Shown here: in pieces, positions 51,024 to 59,842 of the stretch | How positions within the stretch are numbered: position 1 is the stretch's first letter | Layout: every line of letters begins with the position of its first letter | Source: Leifsonia poae | GTDB taxonomy: Bacteria; Actinomycetota; Actinomycetes; Actinomycetales; Microbacteriaceae | Direction of reading: 5' to 3' | DNA length: 64,000 nt | Assembly (NCBI RefSeq): GCF_027921845.1 | Contig: NZ_BSEN01000003.1 | Location: forward strand, 287,701 to 351,700 | The notes under the pieces: model-generated | Told to the model about the DNA's origin: nothing | Database searches by the model: none | What the model saw: the letters and a program-made list of their open reading frames with translations, nothing else | Program-made: the position numbers and the translations under genes

Positions 51024-53231
51024 TTACGCCCCGGCCTGCGCGAGATCGGTGATCAGCTGGTCGCCGGGGATCGCGGGCACGAACTCGGCCTCGATCTCGG
51101 CGCGGCCCAGCAGGTCGCTCATGCGGCGCTGGCGCTGACGCGGGATCAGCGTGACGACCGTGCCCTGCTTGCCGGCGCGGCCCGTACGGCCCGAGCGGTG
51201 CAGATAGGTCTTGTACTCATCCGGAGCGTCGGCCTGGATGACCAGGTCGATGTCGTCGACGTGGATGCCACGGGCGGCGACGTCGGTGGCCACCAGCACG
51301 TTCACGCGACCGCTGGTCAGCTGCGCCAGGTTGCGCGTGCGGCGCGACTGGTTGAGGTCGCCGTGGAGGCTGACGGCCGGGATGCCGGCGTCGTCGAGCT
51401 GGTCGGCGAGCATCTCGGCGAAGGCGCGGGTGCGGGCGAAGACCAGGGTCTTGCCCTCGCGGTCGGCGAGCTGCTCGATGATGGCACCCTTGTCGCGGTG
51501 CTCGACCACGAGCACGCGGTGGTCGATCGTCGACGAGGCCTGGTCTTCACCGGCGACCTCGTGAACGGACGGCTCGGGGAGGAACTCCTTGACGAGCTGG
51601 GCGACACCCTTGTCGAGAGTGGCCGAGAAGAGCAGCTTCTGGCCGCCGTCGGCGGTCTCGCGCAGGATGCGCTGCACCGGCTCGAGGAAGCCCAGGTCGC
51701 ACATGTGGTCGGCCTCGTCGAGGACGGTGATGACGACCTCGCTGAGGTCGAGGCGACCCTGCTCGATGAGGTCCTCGATGCGTCCGGGGGTGCCGATCAC
51801 GATGTCGACACCGCGCTGGAGCGCGCCGACCTGGCGGGCCTGGGGCACGCCTCCGTAGATCTGGGTGGTGAAGAGGCCGACGCTGCGGGCGATCGGCTGA
51901 ACGGTGCGGTCGATCTGCAGCGCGAGCTCGCGGGTCGGCGCCAGGATGAGGGCGCGCGGCTTGCGGCCCATCTGACGCTTTCCGCCGGCCTTGCCCTGCT
52001 CCGCCCAGATCGTCATCAGACGCTCGACCAGCGGAGCGCCGAAGGCGATCGTCTTGCCCGAGCCGGTGCGGCCGCGACCGAGCACGTCCTTGCCGGCGAG
52101 CACATCCGGGATGGTCGCAGCCTGGATCGGGAACGGGGTCGCAGCACCGAGCTCGGCGAGGGCGCGGGAGATGTTGCCGCCGATGCCGAGGTCGCCGAAG
52201 GTCACGCCGTCGACGTCGGCCGCCTGGATGGCTTCGGCCTCGAGGCGCTCGAGCACGACGTCGTCGTGCGCGGTGAACGCCGGCTTCTCTTCGCGGCTCG
52301 GGTAGAACTTCGAGTCGTAGTCGCGGCGGGGAGCGCGGTCGTTGTCGAAGTCGCGGCGCGGGGCGCGGTCGCTGCCGAAGTCCTTGCGGGGTGCGCGGTC
52401 GCCACGGTCATCGCGGCGGGGAGCGCGGTCGTCGAACGAACGCTGCGGACGGTCGGAGCCGTACTCGCGACGCGGAGCGCGGTCGCCACGGTCATCACGA
52501 CGCGGTGCGCGGTCGTCGAACGAACGACGCGGACGGTCGTTGTCGAAGTCGCGACGCGGGGCGCGGTCGCCACCGAAGTCGCGCTGCGGACGGTCGGAGC
52601 CGTACTCGCGACGCGGGGCACGGTCGCCACGGTCATCGCGGCGCGGGGCCCGGTCGTTGTCGAAGTCCTTTCGCGGGGCACGGTCATCACGACGCGGGGC
52701 GCGATCGCTGTCGAACGAACGACGCGGACGGTCGTTGTCGAAGTCGCGACGCGGGGCGCGGTCACCGTCGAACGAGCGACGGGGAGCGCGGTCGTTGTCG
52801 AAGTCGCGACGGGGCGCGCGGTCGTCACGACGCGGGGCACGGTCGTCGAACGAACGACGCGGACGGTCGTTGTCGAAGTCGCGGCGCGGGGCGCGCTCGT
52901 CGGAGGAGCGGGCGCCACGGTCACTACGGTCGCTGCGCTCGCCCGTACGGCCGGCGCGCTCGTCATTGGCCGGCCAGGTACGGCGGGCGTCCTTGCCGCG
53001 GGGCTCCCAGTTCGGGCGCTCCGAGCGTCCGGCGGAGGCGCCGGTCTGGGCGTCGCGGCTGCCGTAGGTGGCGCGGCCGCGGGCGGCGCGCTCGTCGGCG
53101 TTCCAGCGCTGCTTCTTGGGCGCCTCTTCTGCGGGACGGTATCCGCGGTGGCCTGCGCTGCGGCTGCCGGCCTTCGGACCGCCCTTGCGGGCGCCGGGTG
53201 CGGAGTTGCCGTGTTTCTTGAATCCGGGCAT
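51024..53231 (-). CDS. DEAD-box RNA helicase with long disordered Arg/Asp repeat N-terminus
   Basis: A 735-residue RNA helicase. The core (about residues 325-720) has FGDLGIGGNI and the Q-motif region, GRGRTGSGKTIAFG (motif I), APTREL, TPGR, LDEADHMCDLGF (DEAD), FSATLDKG, and HRSGRTGRAGKQG (motif VI). The first 310 residues are low complexity: a basic head (PGFKKHGNSAPGARKGG) followed by about 25 repeats around RAPRRDFDND. Such tails bind RNA and can drive condensate formation. Helicases of this type help ribosome assembly and cold growth. ATG 53231 has GGAAG upstream. A 200-base upstream gap suggests a long 5' leader. Confidence 0.92.
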   Translation of the reverse strand: MPGFKKHGNSAPGARKGGPKAGSRSAGHRGYRPAEEAPKKQRWNADERAARGRATYGSRDAQTGASAGRSERPNWEPRGKDARRTWPANDERAGRTGERSDRSDRGARSSDERAPRRDFDNDRPRRSFDDRAPRRDDRAPRRDFDNDRAPRRSFDGDRAPRRDFDNDRPRRSFDSDRAPRRDDRAPRKDFDNDRAPRRDDRGDRAPRREYGSDRPQRDFGGDRAPRRDFDNDRPRRSFDDRAPRRDDRGDRAPRREYGSDRPQRSFDDRAPRRDDRGDRAPRKDFGSDRAPRRDFDNDRAPRRDYDSKFYPSREEKPAFTAHDDVVLERLEAEAIQAADVDGVTFGDLGIGGNISRALAELGAATPFPIQAATIPDVLAGKDVLGRGRTGSGKTIAFGAPLVERLMTIWAEQGKAGGKRQMGRKPRALILAPTRELALQIDRTVQPIARSVGLFTTQIYGGVPQARQVGALQRGVDIVIGTPGRIEDLIEQGRLDLSEVVITVLDEADHMCDLGFLEPVQRILRETADGGQKLLFSATLDKGVAQLVKEFLPEPSVHEVAGEDQASSTIDHRVLVVEHRDKGAIIEQLADREGKTLVFARTRAFAEMLADQLDDAGIPAVSLHGDLNQSRRTRNLAQLTSGRVNVLVATDVAARGIHVDDIDLVIQADAPDEYKTYLHRSGRTGRAGKQGTVVTLIPRQRQRRMSDLLGRAEIEAEFVPAIPGDQLITDLAQAGA
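52300..52915 (-). repeat. Coding repeat of the helicase N-terminus
   Basis: Roughly 25 tandem copies of a 24-30 base unit coding RAPRRDFDND, RPRRSFDD, RAPRRDDRGD and RREYGSDRPQ variants. The units are nearly identical at DNA level over long stretches, so they are prone to gain or loss by slippage. Confidence 0.85.
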
Positions 53232-53413
53232 GACTGTTTCTTCCTGGGTTGTTCTCGTGTGCATAACGGAGCGCGCGATGAGATCTCGCGCTTCGGGGAG
53301 AACCCGGGCAGTCTTTGGCCGGGGCCGTTCACATACTTGTGATCATTCGCCCGCCGATCGGCGGCGAAACCGGCCCACCTGACTTACAAACCCATCCGCA
53401 CAGAAAAGCGCGG

Positions 53414-53419
53414 TGTCAA
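53414..53419 (-). promoter_or_regulatory. Possible -35 box of the helicase gene
   Basis: TTGACA on the minus strand, about 180 bases before the helicase start. A clear -10 box is not visible at 17-18 bases (ATGGGT is the best). The stretch between it and the gene holds no coding frame. Confidence 0.4.
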
Positions 53420-53431
53420 GAGCCGACTTAT

Positions 53432-54614
53432 CTACGATACAGGATCGATGCTGGGAATGGTCGGTGATTTCGCCCGTGCGGCTTCGCCGGCGATCACGAC
53501 CACCAGCACGATCAGCAGCGCGAGGAGCTGCCACAGCGACGCGACCGCGAGCCCGATCAGTCCGGTCGCCGCGCAGACCAGCGCAGCCAGATAGCGGATC
53601 AGTGCCGGTCCCAGGGCGAGCTCCTGCCGGTAGCGGGCGTCCCCCACCAGGTACAGCGCCACGCCGAACGCCAGCAGCCACGCACCGGCCGCCGGCGCGA
53701 CGGCGAAGACGTCCCCGGTCACGAAGCGGACGCCGGCCGCCAGCAGCACCAGGCCGAGGATCATCACGTAGTGATCGAGTGCGAACGCGGTGAGCGCGAG
53801 TGTCGAGCGACGCCGACTGGACGCCTCGGTCATCCGGAGCCCTGCGCGCTCGTCGTCACCGGCGAAGTAGCACCACCACAGGGCCGCCACGATGGCGACC
53901 GACAACGAAGTAGCACCACCACAGGGCCGCCACGATGGCGACCGACAACACGGTGCCCACGATCATCTGCGCGCCGAACTCGTGATGCCCGGCACCGACG
54001 CCGACGGACACGATGGATTCGCCGAACGCGATGATCATCAGCAGTCCGTGCCGCTCGACGAAGTGCGAGGCGCCCAGATCGAACCCGGTCGGGCCGCTCG
54101 TGAACGAGGTCGAGACCATCACGACGAGCGCGACGGCGAACAGGATCCAGTCGGCTGGACCGGTCACGAAGCCGGCGATGATGAGTAGCACGGCGCCGGC
54201 CGCGTTGAACGGGATCACGCGCAGCATCGACCGCGCGGAACCCGACCGCCCCAGGGACGCGAAGAGCCCGAAGTGGATCAGCACCACCGCGAGGTAGGTG
54301 AAGCCGAACAGGATTCCCCCGTCGCCGAAGGCATCCGGGATCGCGACGGCCATGAGGAGGAACGACACCATCGCCGCGACCAGCCCGATACGCAGCACCG
54401 TACTGTCGGCCGGCGCCTGGTTGGTGAGCCAGGCGAACGCGTCGTACATCCACCACACGACCGCCAGGATGAGCGCGGCCTGACCGACGCCGCTCCACCT
54501 CGGATGCTCGACCACGATCTCCGTCACCTGCGTGATCGTGAACACGAAGACGAGGTCGAAGAGCAGTTCGACCGTCGATACCCGTTCCGCGGCCTGCGTG
54601 AGCCGATTCGCCAT
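53432..54614 (-). pseudogene. ltrA: Low temperature requirement protein A (LtrA) gene, frameshifted by a 43-bp tandem duplication
   Basis: The two halves belong to one LtrA-type membrane protein with about ten hydrophobic helices. The first half (from ATG 54614) has ERVSTVELLFDLVFVFTITQ and AFGESIVSVGVGAGHHEF, ending in ALWWCYF. The second half is in another frame, again from ALWWCYF into AGDDERAGLRMTEA. Between them 43 bases are present twice in a row (53864-53906 and 53907-53949); 43 is not a multiple of three, so translation runs into unrelated VVGRHRGG residues. Removing one copy restores 379 residues, the family's usual length. It is either a recent inactivation, a phase-variable switch or an assembly artefact. 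Confidence 0.85.
53864..53949. repeat. 43-bp perfect tandem duplication inside ltrA
   Basis: GAAGTAGCACCACCACAGGG begins each of two identical 43-base copies that adjoin directly. It is the sole cause of the ltrA frameshift. Identity of the copies implies a very recent event. Confidence 0.95.
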
Positions 54615-54687
54615 GACGGAAGGGTACTGGGACTGGCAAACGGCCGTCGATGCCGTCGCCACCCTGGGCCGCGTGCGACCGACGGGG

Positions 54688-54693
54688 TATACA
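54688..54693 (+). promoter_or_regulatory. Leaderless -10 box of the FAD oxidoreductase gene
   Basis: TATACA ends seven bases before ATG 54701. The intervening GGGAGGC could also act as a close ribosome site. Confidence 0.5.
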
Positions 54694-54700
54694 GGGAGGC

Positions 54701-56248
54701 ATGAACACCGAACCCGACGCGATCGTGATCGGATCAGGCCCCAACGGGCTCGCCGCCGCCGTGACCCTCGCGCGGGCCGGGCTCTCCGTGCAGGTCTACG
54801 AGCGCAACGCGACCGTGGGCGGCGGGATGCGCACCGAGGCCATCACGCTCCCCGGCTTCGTGCACGACATCTGCTCGGCCGTGCATCCGCTCGCCTTCGC
54901 GTCCGGCTTCTTCCGGCGGTTCGGGCTCGACAAGCGCGTGGAGTTCGCCGTGCCGACCGCCTCGTACGGGCATCCACTCGACGGGGGCCGCGCCGCGATC
55001 GCGTACCACGACCTCGAGCGCACCGCGGAGTCGCTCGGCGCCGACGGCCCCGCCTGGCGCGCCCTCCTCGGACCGCTCGTGCGCAAGGCCGACGAGGTCG
55101 CGCAGTTCACCGGTTCGCAGCTCTTCCAGGTGCCGCGGCATCCGATCACCGCTGCACAGTTCGGGTTGGCGCTGCTCAGCCAGGGCGGTCCGTGGTGGGA
55201 CGCGCCCTTCCGCGGCGAGGAGGCCGGCGCCCTGCTGACCGGCGTCTTCGCGCACGCGACCGTCGAGCTCCCCAGCCTCGCCGGGGCAGCCGCCGGCCTC
55301 ACACTCGCCACTTACGCGCACGCCCGCGGCTGGCCGGTGCCGATCGGCGGCAGTCAGGCGATCGCCGACGCCATGGTCGCCGACATCGAAGCGCACGGCG
55401 GAGTCGTCGTGACCGGCGTCGAGATCGAGAGTCTCGGCGAGTTGCCGTCCGCCCGCGTGGTCCTGTTCGACACCGGGATGGAGGCCGCTGCCCGCCTCGG
55501 GGAGGACCGCCTGCCGGCGCACTATCTGCGCCGCGTCTCCACGTTCCGCAACGGGAACGGGGTCTCCAAGGCCGACTTCGCCCTCTCAGGACCGGTGCCG
55601 TGGAGCAATCCGGAGCTCATGGAGTCGCCGACTGTGCACCTCGGCGGGACCCGGGCCGCGATCGCGCATTCGGAGAGCGAGGTGGCTGCCGGACGCCACA
55701 GCGCCGACCCGTACGTTCTGGTGTCGCAGCCGTCGATCGTCGACCCGACCAGGGCCCCCGCCGGCCAGCACGTGCTCTGGGCGTACACGCACGTCCCGCG
55801 GGGGTCGACCGTCGACCAGAAGGAGGCGATCATCCGGCAGATCGAGCGTTTCGCCCCCGGTTTCCGCGACCTCATCATCGGGTCCGCCTCCCGCACCGCG
55901 GCCGAGATGGAGCGCTACAACCCCAACTACGTCGGCGGAGACATCTCTGCGGGAGCGCCGACGCTGAAGCAGCTGATCGCGCGGCCGGTCGTGTCGACCG
56001 AGCCGTGGCGGATGCCCGGGCGCGGTCTCTACCTCGCGTCGGCGGCGGCGGCTCCCGGCCCCGGCGTGCACGGGCTCTCCGGCTACTACGCCGCCAGAAG
56101 TGCTCTGCGCCACGAGTTCGGGGTCACCGAGATGCCGCCACTCGGTCCGGATGCCGCATCCGGGGCGCTCCCGGAACAGCCTCCGGTGCCGATGCCGGAA
56201 GATGTCGCCGCGCTGAGCCTGCGCGACGACGGACTGCCGGAGCAGTAG
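54701..56248 (+). CDS. FAD-dependent oxidoreductase, phytoene desaturase/COG1233 family
   Basis: A 515-residue flavoprotein. AIVIGSGPNGLAAAVTLARA is the FAD dinucleotide motif, followed by QVYERNATVGGGMRTEA; the C-terminal FAD contact is GRGLYLASAAAAPGPGVHGL. The family includes carotenoid desaturases/isomerases and retinol saturase-like enzymes. No crt genes are near, so the substrate is unknown. The SRPBCC gene follows after 2 bases and is probably in the same transcript. An open frame of 17 codons upstream lacks a start signal. Confidence 0.85.
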   Translation: MNTEPDAIVIGSGPNGLAAAVTLARAGLSVQVYERNATVGGGMRTEAITLPGFVHDICSAVHPLAFASGFFRRFGLDKRVEFAVPTASYGHPLDGGRAAIAYHDLERTAESLGADGPAWRALLGPLVRKADEVAQFTGSQLFQVPRHPITAAQFGLALLSQGGPWWDAPFRGEEAGALLTGVFAHATVELPSLAGAAAGLTLATYAHARGWPVPIGGSQAIADAMVADIEAHGGVVVTGVEIESLGELPSARVVLFDTGMEAAARLGEDRLPAHYLRRVSTFRNGNGVSKADFALSGPVPWSNPELMESPTVHLGGTRAAIAHSESEVAAGRHSADPYVLVSQPSIVDPTRAPAGQHVLWAYTHVPRGSTVDQKEAIIRQIERFAPGFRDLIIGSASRTAAEMERYNPNYVGGDISAGAPTLKQLIARPVVSTEPWRMPGRGLYLASAAAAPGPGVHGLSGYYAARSALRHEFGVTEMPPLGPDAASGALPEQPPVPMPEDVAALSLRDDGLPEQ

Positions 56249-56250
56249 TC

Positions 56251-56691
56251 GTGTCCGTCAACGTCAAACGATTCGCCTGCACCCCCGACGAGGTGTTCGC
56301 CGTGCTCGCCGACCCGTGGGTGTATCCGACCTGGGTCGTCGGGGCGTCGCGCCTGCGCGCGGCCGACCCCGCCTATCCGGAGCCCGGCACGAAACTGCAT
56401 CACTCGATCGGGGTCTGGCCGCTCGTGCTGAACGACGAGACGGAGGTGCTGGAGTGGGACCCTCCGCGCCGGATGGTGCTCACCGCGAAGACGCGTCCGC
56501 CCGGCGAGGAGCGCGTGATCATCGAGGCGAAGCCCCGCGGGGACGGCTGCGTGGTGCGGATGGAGGAGTTCCCGAGCGCGGGACCGGTCCGGCTCATCCC
56601 GACGTGGCTCGCCGACCTCGCGCTGCGCATCCGCAACGCCGAGACGCTGCGACGGCTGGAGTACGTGGCGATCGGTCGCGCCGGGCGGTAG
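56251..56691 (+). CDS. SRPBCC family protein
   Basis: A 146-residue helix-grip (Bet v 1/START-like) protein: FACTPDEVFAVLADPWVYPT, KLHHSIGVWPLVLNDETEVL and MEEFPSAGPVRLIPTWLADL. It can bind hydrophobic ligands and may serve the FAD oxidoreductase in front, two bases upstream. GTG start. The stop codon TAG is part of a 17-bp tandem repeat. Confidence 0.82.
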   Translation: MSVNVKRFACTPDEVFAVLADPWVYPTWVVGASRLRAADPAYPEPGTKLHHSIGVWPLVLNDETEVLEWDPPRRMVLTAKTRPPGEERVIIEAKPRGDGCVVRMEEFPSAGPVRLIPTWLADLALRIRNAETLRRLEYVAIGRAGR

Positions 56692-56751
56692 TGCTCGTCG
56701 AGCGGTAGTGCTCGTCGGGCGGTAGTGCTCGTCGGGCGGTAGTGCTCGTGC
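56687..56751. repeat. 17-bp tandem repeat, four copies
   Basis: GGTAGTGCTCGTCGGGC is repeated at 56687, 56704, 56721 and (partly) 56738. The first copy carries the SRPBCC stop codon. The array ends 24 bases before the DUF2277 start. Confidence 0.9.
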
Positions 56752-56762
56752 GGCGTCGGGCG

Positions 56763-56768
56763 TACCCT
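56763..56768 (+). promoter_or_regulatory. Leaderless -10 box of the DUF2277 gene
   Basis: TACCCT ends six bases before ATG 56775, without a ribosome site. Confidence 0.55.
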
Positions 56769-56774
56769 CTTCGC

Positions 56775-57047
56775 ATGTGCCGGAACATCCACACTCTCCA
56801 CAATTTCGAGCCAGCCGCCAGCAGTGACGAGGTGCACGCCGCGGCTCTGCAGTACGTGCGCAAGATCAGCGGCACGACGAAGCCGTCGAAGGCGAACGCG
56901 GAGGCGTTCGACCGGGCCGTCGCCGAGATCGCGCACCTCACGCAGCACCTCCTCGACGACCTGGTGACGACGGCCCCGCCGAAGAACCGCGAAGAGGAGG
57001 CGGCCAAGTTGAAGGAGCGCTCGGCCCGCCGCTTCGCCGCCGCCTGA
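56775..57047 (+). CDS. DUF2277 family protein
   Basis: A 90-residue conserved protein starting MCRNIHTLHNFEPAASSDEV, the signature of DUF2277, with the CRNI and LHN residues that are nearly invariant in this family; then QYVRKISGTTKPSKANAEAF and a basic, Ala-rich tail. Function unknown. Leaderless start. Confidence 0.88.
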   Translation: MCRNIHTLHNFEPAASSDEVHAAALQYVRKISGTTKPSKANAEAFDRAVAEIAHLTQHLLDDLVTTAPPKNREEEAAKLKERSARRFAAA

Positions 57048-57079
57048 CCGCTGCTGGCCGGCTCGCGCCGTCGCTCCTC

Positions 57080-57146
57080 TTCGTTGAGGGGTGGCGAACG
57101 CAGGCTCAGTCGGCGTGTTTAGGCCGATTTGCCGCCCCTCAACGGA
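57080..57146. repeat. Dispersed palindrome family A, copy 8
   Basis: Arms TTCGTTGAGGGGTGGCGAA and TTTGCCGCCCCTCAACGGA, loop with CGTGTTTAGGCC. It is 32 bases past the DUF2277 stop and well before the GNAT start, between two plus-strand genes. Confidence 0.82.
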
Positions 57147-57212
57147 AAGCGCGAGCTGGCGGGGGCGGCTGGCGAGGGCGGCTGGCGTAATCTGCGGGAA
57201 ATGCGGGGGCGG

Positions 57213-57218
57213 TAGCGT
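57213..57218 (+). promoter_or_regulatory. Leaderless -10 box of the GNAT gene
   Basis: TAGCGT ends six bases before ATG 57225; the same hexamer is used by the patatin gene. Confidence 0.55.
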
Positions 57219-57224
57219 TTCGGC

Positions 57225-57698
57225 ATGCCCATCACCGTGACCGTCGAGCCGCCGCGCGCATCCGGTGTCGAGGCGCTGCTGCAGCTCAGTGACGACTACG
57301 CCTTCTCGCTCTATCCCGCGGAGAGCTGCTACCTGCTCGACGTGTCGGAGCTCGAGAAGCCCGGCGTCACCGTCTTCGTCGGCCGCGATGCCGGCGGACG
57401 AGCGCTCGGGATCGCGGCACTCGTCGTCAAGAGCGACGGCGCCGCCGAACTGAAGCGGATGTTCGTGCACGAGGACTCGCGCGGCCAGGGACTCGCCTCC
57501 GCCCTGCTCACCGCGGTCGAGCAGGCGGCGAGCGCGAACGGCGTGACGCTCCTCCAGCTCGAGACCGGACCGCTGCAGCACGCGGCGATCGCTCTGTACG
57601 AGCGCCGCGGGTACGCGCGCATCCCCAATTTCGGGGACTACGTGGGCGATCCCTACTCGGTCTGCTACTCGAAGACCCTCACGCCGCAACTCGTCTAG
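57225..57698 (+). CDS. GNAT family N-acetyltransferase
   Basis: A 157-residue acetyltransferase. The acetyl-CoA site is KRMFVHEDSRGQGLASALL (Arg-Gly-x-Gly-x-Ala, near residue 85-100), followed by the helix-strand part LLQLETGPLQHAAIALYERR and YARIPNFGDYVGDPYSVCYSK. The substrate is unknown; an amine or small metabolite is usual. Leaderless, with TAGCGT upstream. Confidence 0.88.
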   Translation: MPITVTVEPPRASGVEALLQLSDDYAFSLYPAESCYLLDVSELEKPGVTVFVGRDAGGRALGIAALVVKSDGAAELKRMFVHEDSRGQGLASALLTAVEQAASANGVTLLQLETGPLQHAAIALYERRGYARIPNFGDYVGDPYSVCYSKTLTPQLV

Positions 57699-57754
57699 CG
57701 CGCATCCTCACCGTGCCGCTAGCCTGACGGCAGGCATCGGAGAGGGGTCCCGCG

Positions 57755-58879
<1,125 letters not shown>

Positions 58880-58903
58880 CGGTGCGTCGGCTGGGCTTCC
58901 ACT

Positions 58904-59662
58904 TCAACTGCCCCGGATGCGCCGCGACAGTTCGGCGGCGGCCTCTGCGATCCGTGCCGCGAGGCCCGGCCACTCCTCGCGCGGAAGGTTCTCACGCGGA
59001 AACGTGATCGCGATCCCCGCCGCCGGCCACCCCGCGTGGTCGCGCACCGACACGGCGACCGACGCGAACCCCGGCGTCACCTCGCCGTCCTCCGTGGCGT
59101 AGCCGGTCTCCCGCACCGCAGCGACGACCCGTTTGAGCTCGGCATAGCTGTGCGGTCCGGCGCCGGTGCGGTCTTCGAAGGCGCCCGCATCCGGATACAG
59201 GGCGCGCAGCTGCCCGGCCGGCAGGGTCGCGAGGAGTGCGCGCCCGCTCGCCGTGAGGTGGCTCGGGAGCCGCACGCCCACATCCGTGACCAGCCGGGGG
59301 CGGCGCGGAGCGCGTTCTTCGGCGATGTAGACGACGTCGCGACCGTGCAGCACGGCGACGTGGCCGGATTCCCCGATCGCGTCGACGAGGCCGGCCAGGA
59401 TCGGGCGACCGAGCCGGGTGAGCGGCTCCTGCCGCGAGAACGCGGAGCTGAGCTCGTAGGTGGCGACCCCGAGGCCGTAGCGCTTCGCCTCGGGGAAGTG
59501 CAGCACGAAGCCGTGCTCAAGCAGCACCGTGAGCAGGTGGTATACGCTCGAGCGCGGCAGCCCCAGTGCGTGTGCGATGGACGCGGCGGGCATCGGTCCG
59601 CGCTGCGCCCCCAGGTACTCGAGGATGCGCAGGGTGTTCTCCGCTGCCGGGACCTTGCTCAT
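58904..59662 (-). CDS. hutR: IclR family regulator of histidine utilisation
   Basis: A 252-residue regulator. The winged helix is PAASIAHALGLPRSSVYHLL with TVLLEHGFVLHFPEAKRYGL; the rest is an IclR effector domain (ESGHVAVLHGRDVVYIAEER, LPSHLTASGRALLATLPAGQ). It is divergent from hutH, and IclR-type HutR proteins are known to control hut genes in Corynebacterium and relatives. Inducer likely histidine or urocanate. ATG 59662 has GGAGG 9 bases upstream; ATG 59668 would be too close to it. Confidence 0.85.
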   Translation of the reverse strand: MSKVPAAENTLRILEYLGAQRGPMPAASIAHALGLPRSSVYHLLTVLLEHGFVLHFPEAKRYGLGVATYELSSAFSRQEPLTRLGRPILAGLVDAIGESGHVAVLHGRDVVYIAEERAPRRPRLVTDVGVRLPSHLTASGRALLATLPAGQLRALYPDAGAFEDRTGAGPHSYAELKRVVAAVRETGYATEDGEVTPGFASVAVSVRDHAGWPAAGIAITFPRENLPREEWPGLAARIAEAAAELSRRIRGS

Positions 59663-59696
59663 GCGCATTCCCCTCCCGGATCACCGCTGCCGCCAT

Positions 59697-59753
59697 CGAG
59701 TCCGGGCATAATCTCGCGAATCGGACCCCGACGCGGGATTACTCCCGTACTCG
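59697..59753. repeat. Dispersed palindrome family B, copy 3, in the hutR-hutH divergent region
   Basis: CGAGTCCGGGCATAATC pairs imperfectly with GATTACTCCCGTACTCG. It begins 35 bases from the hutR start and ends 90 bases before hutH, where no gene ends. It cannot be a simple terminator here; it may be used as a regulator site or be a mobile palindrome that landed here. Confidence 0.6.
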
Positions 59754-59842
59754 GCTGCGGGTGCGTGCCGGCGTCTGGGATCCCGGACACGGATGAGTCT
59801 AGGCGGGGTCCGCGCGCGAGCGCGAGCGTGTGTGATGGTGGC

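Noticed and set aside
52300-52915. Possible CRISPR array because of regular repeats
   Set aside because: The units are coding repeats of the helicase in a continuous frame, with no unique spacers and no cas genes.
54532-56691. 719-codon plus-strand frame ending with the SRPBCC protein
   Set aside because: Only the last 147 codons (from GTG 56251) are real; the rest is an out-of-frame shadow of the FAD oxidoreductase gene.
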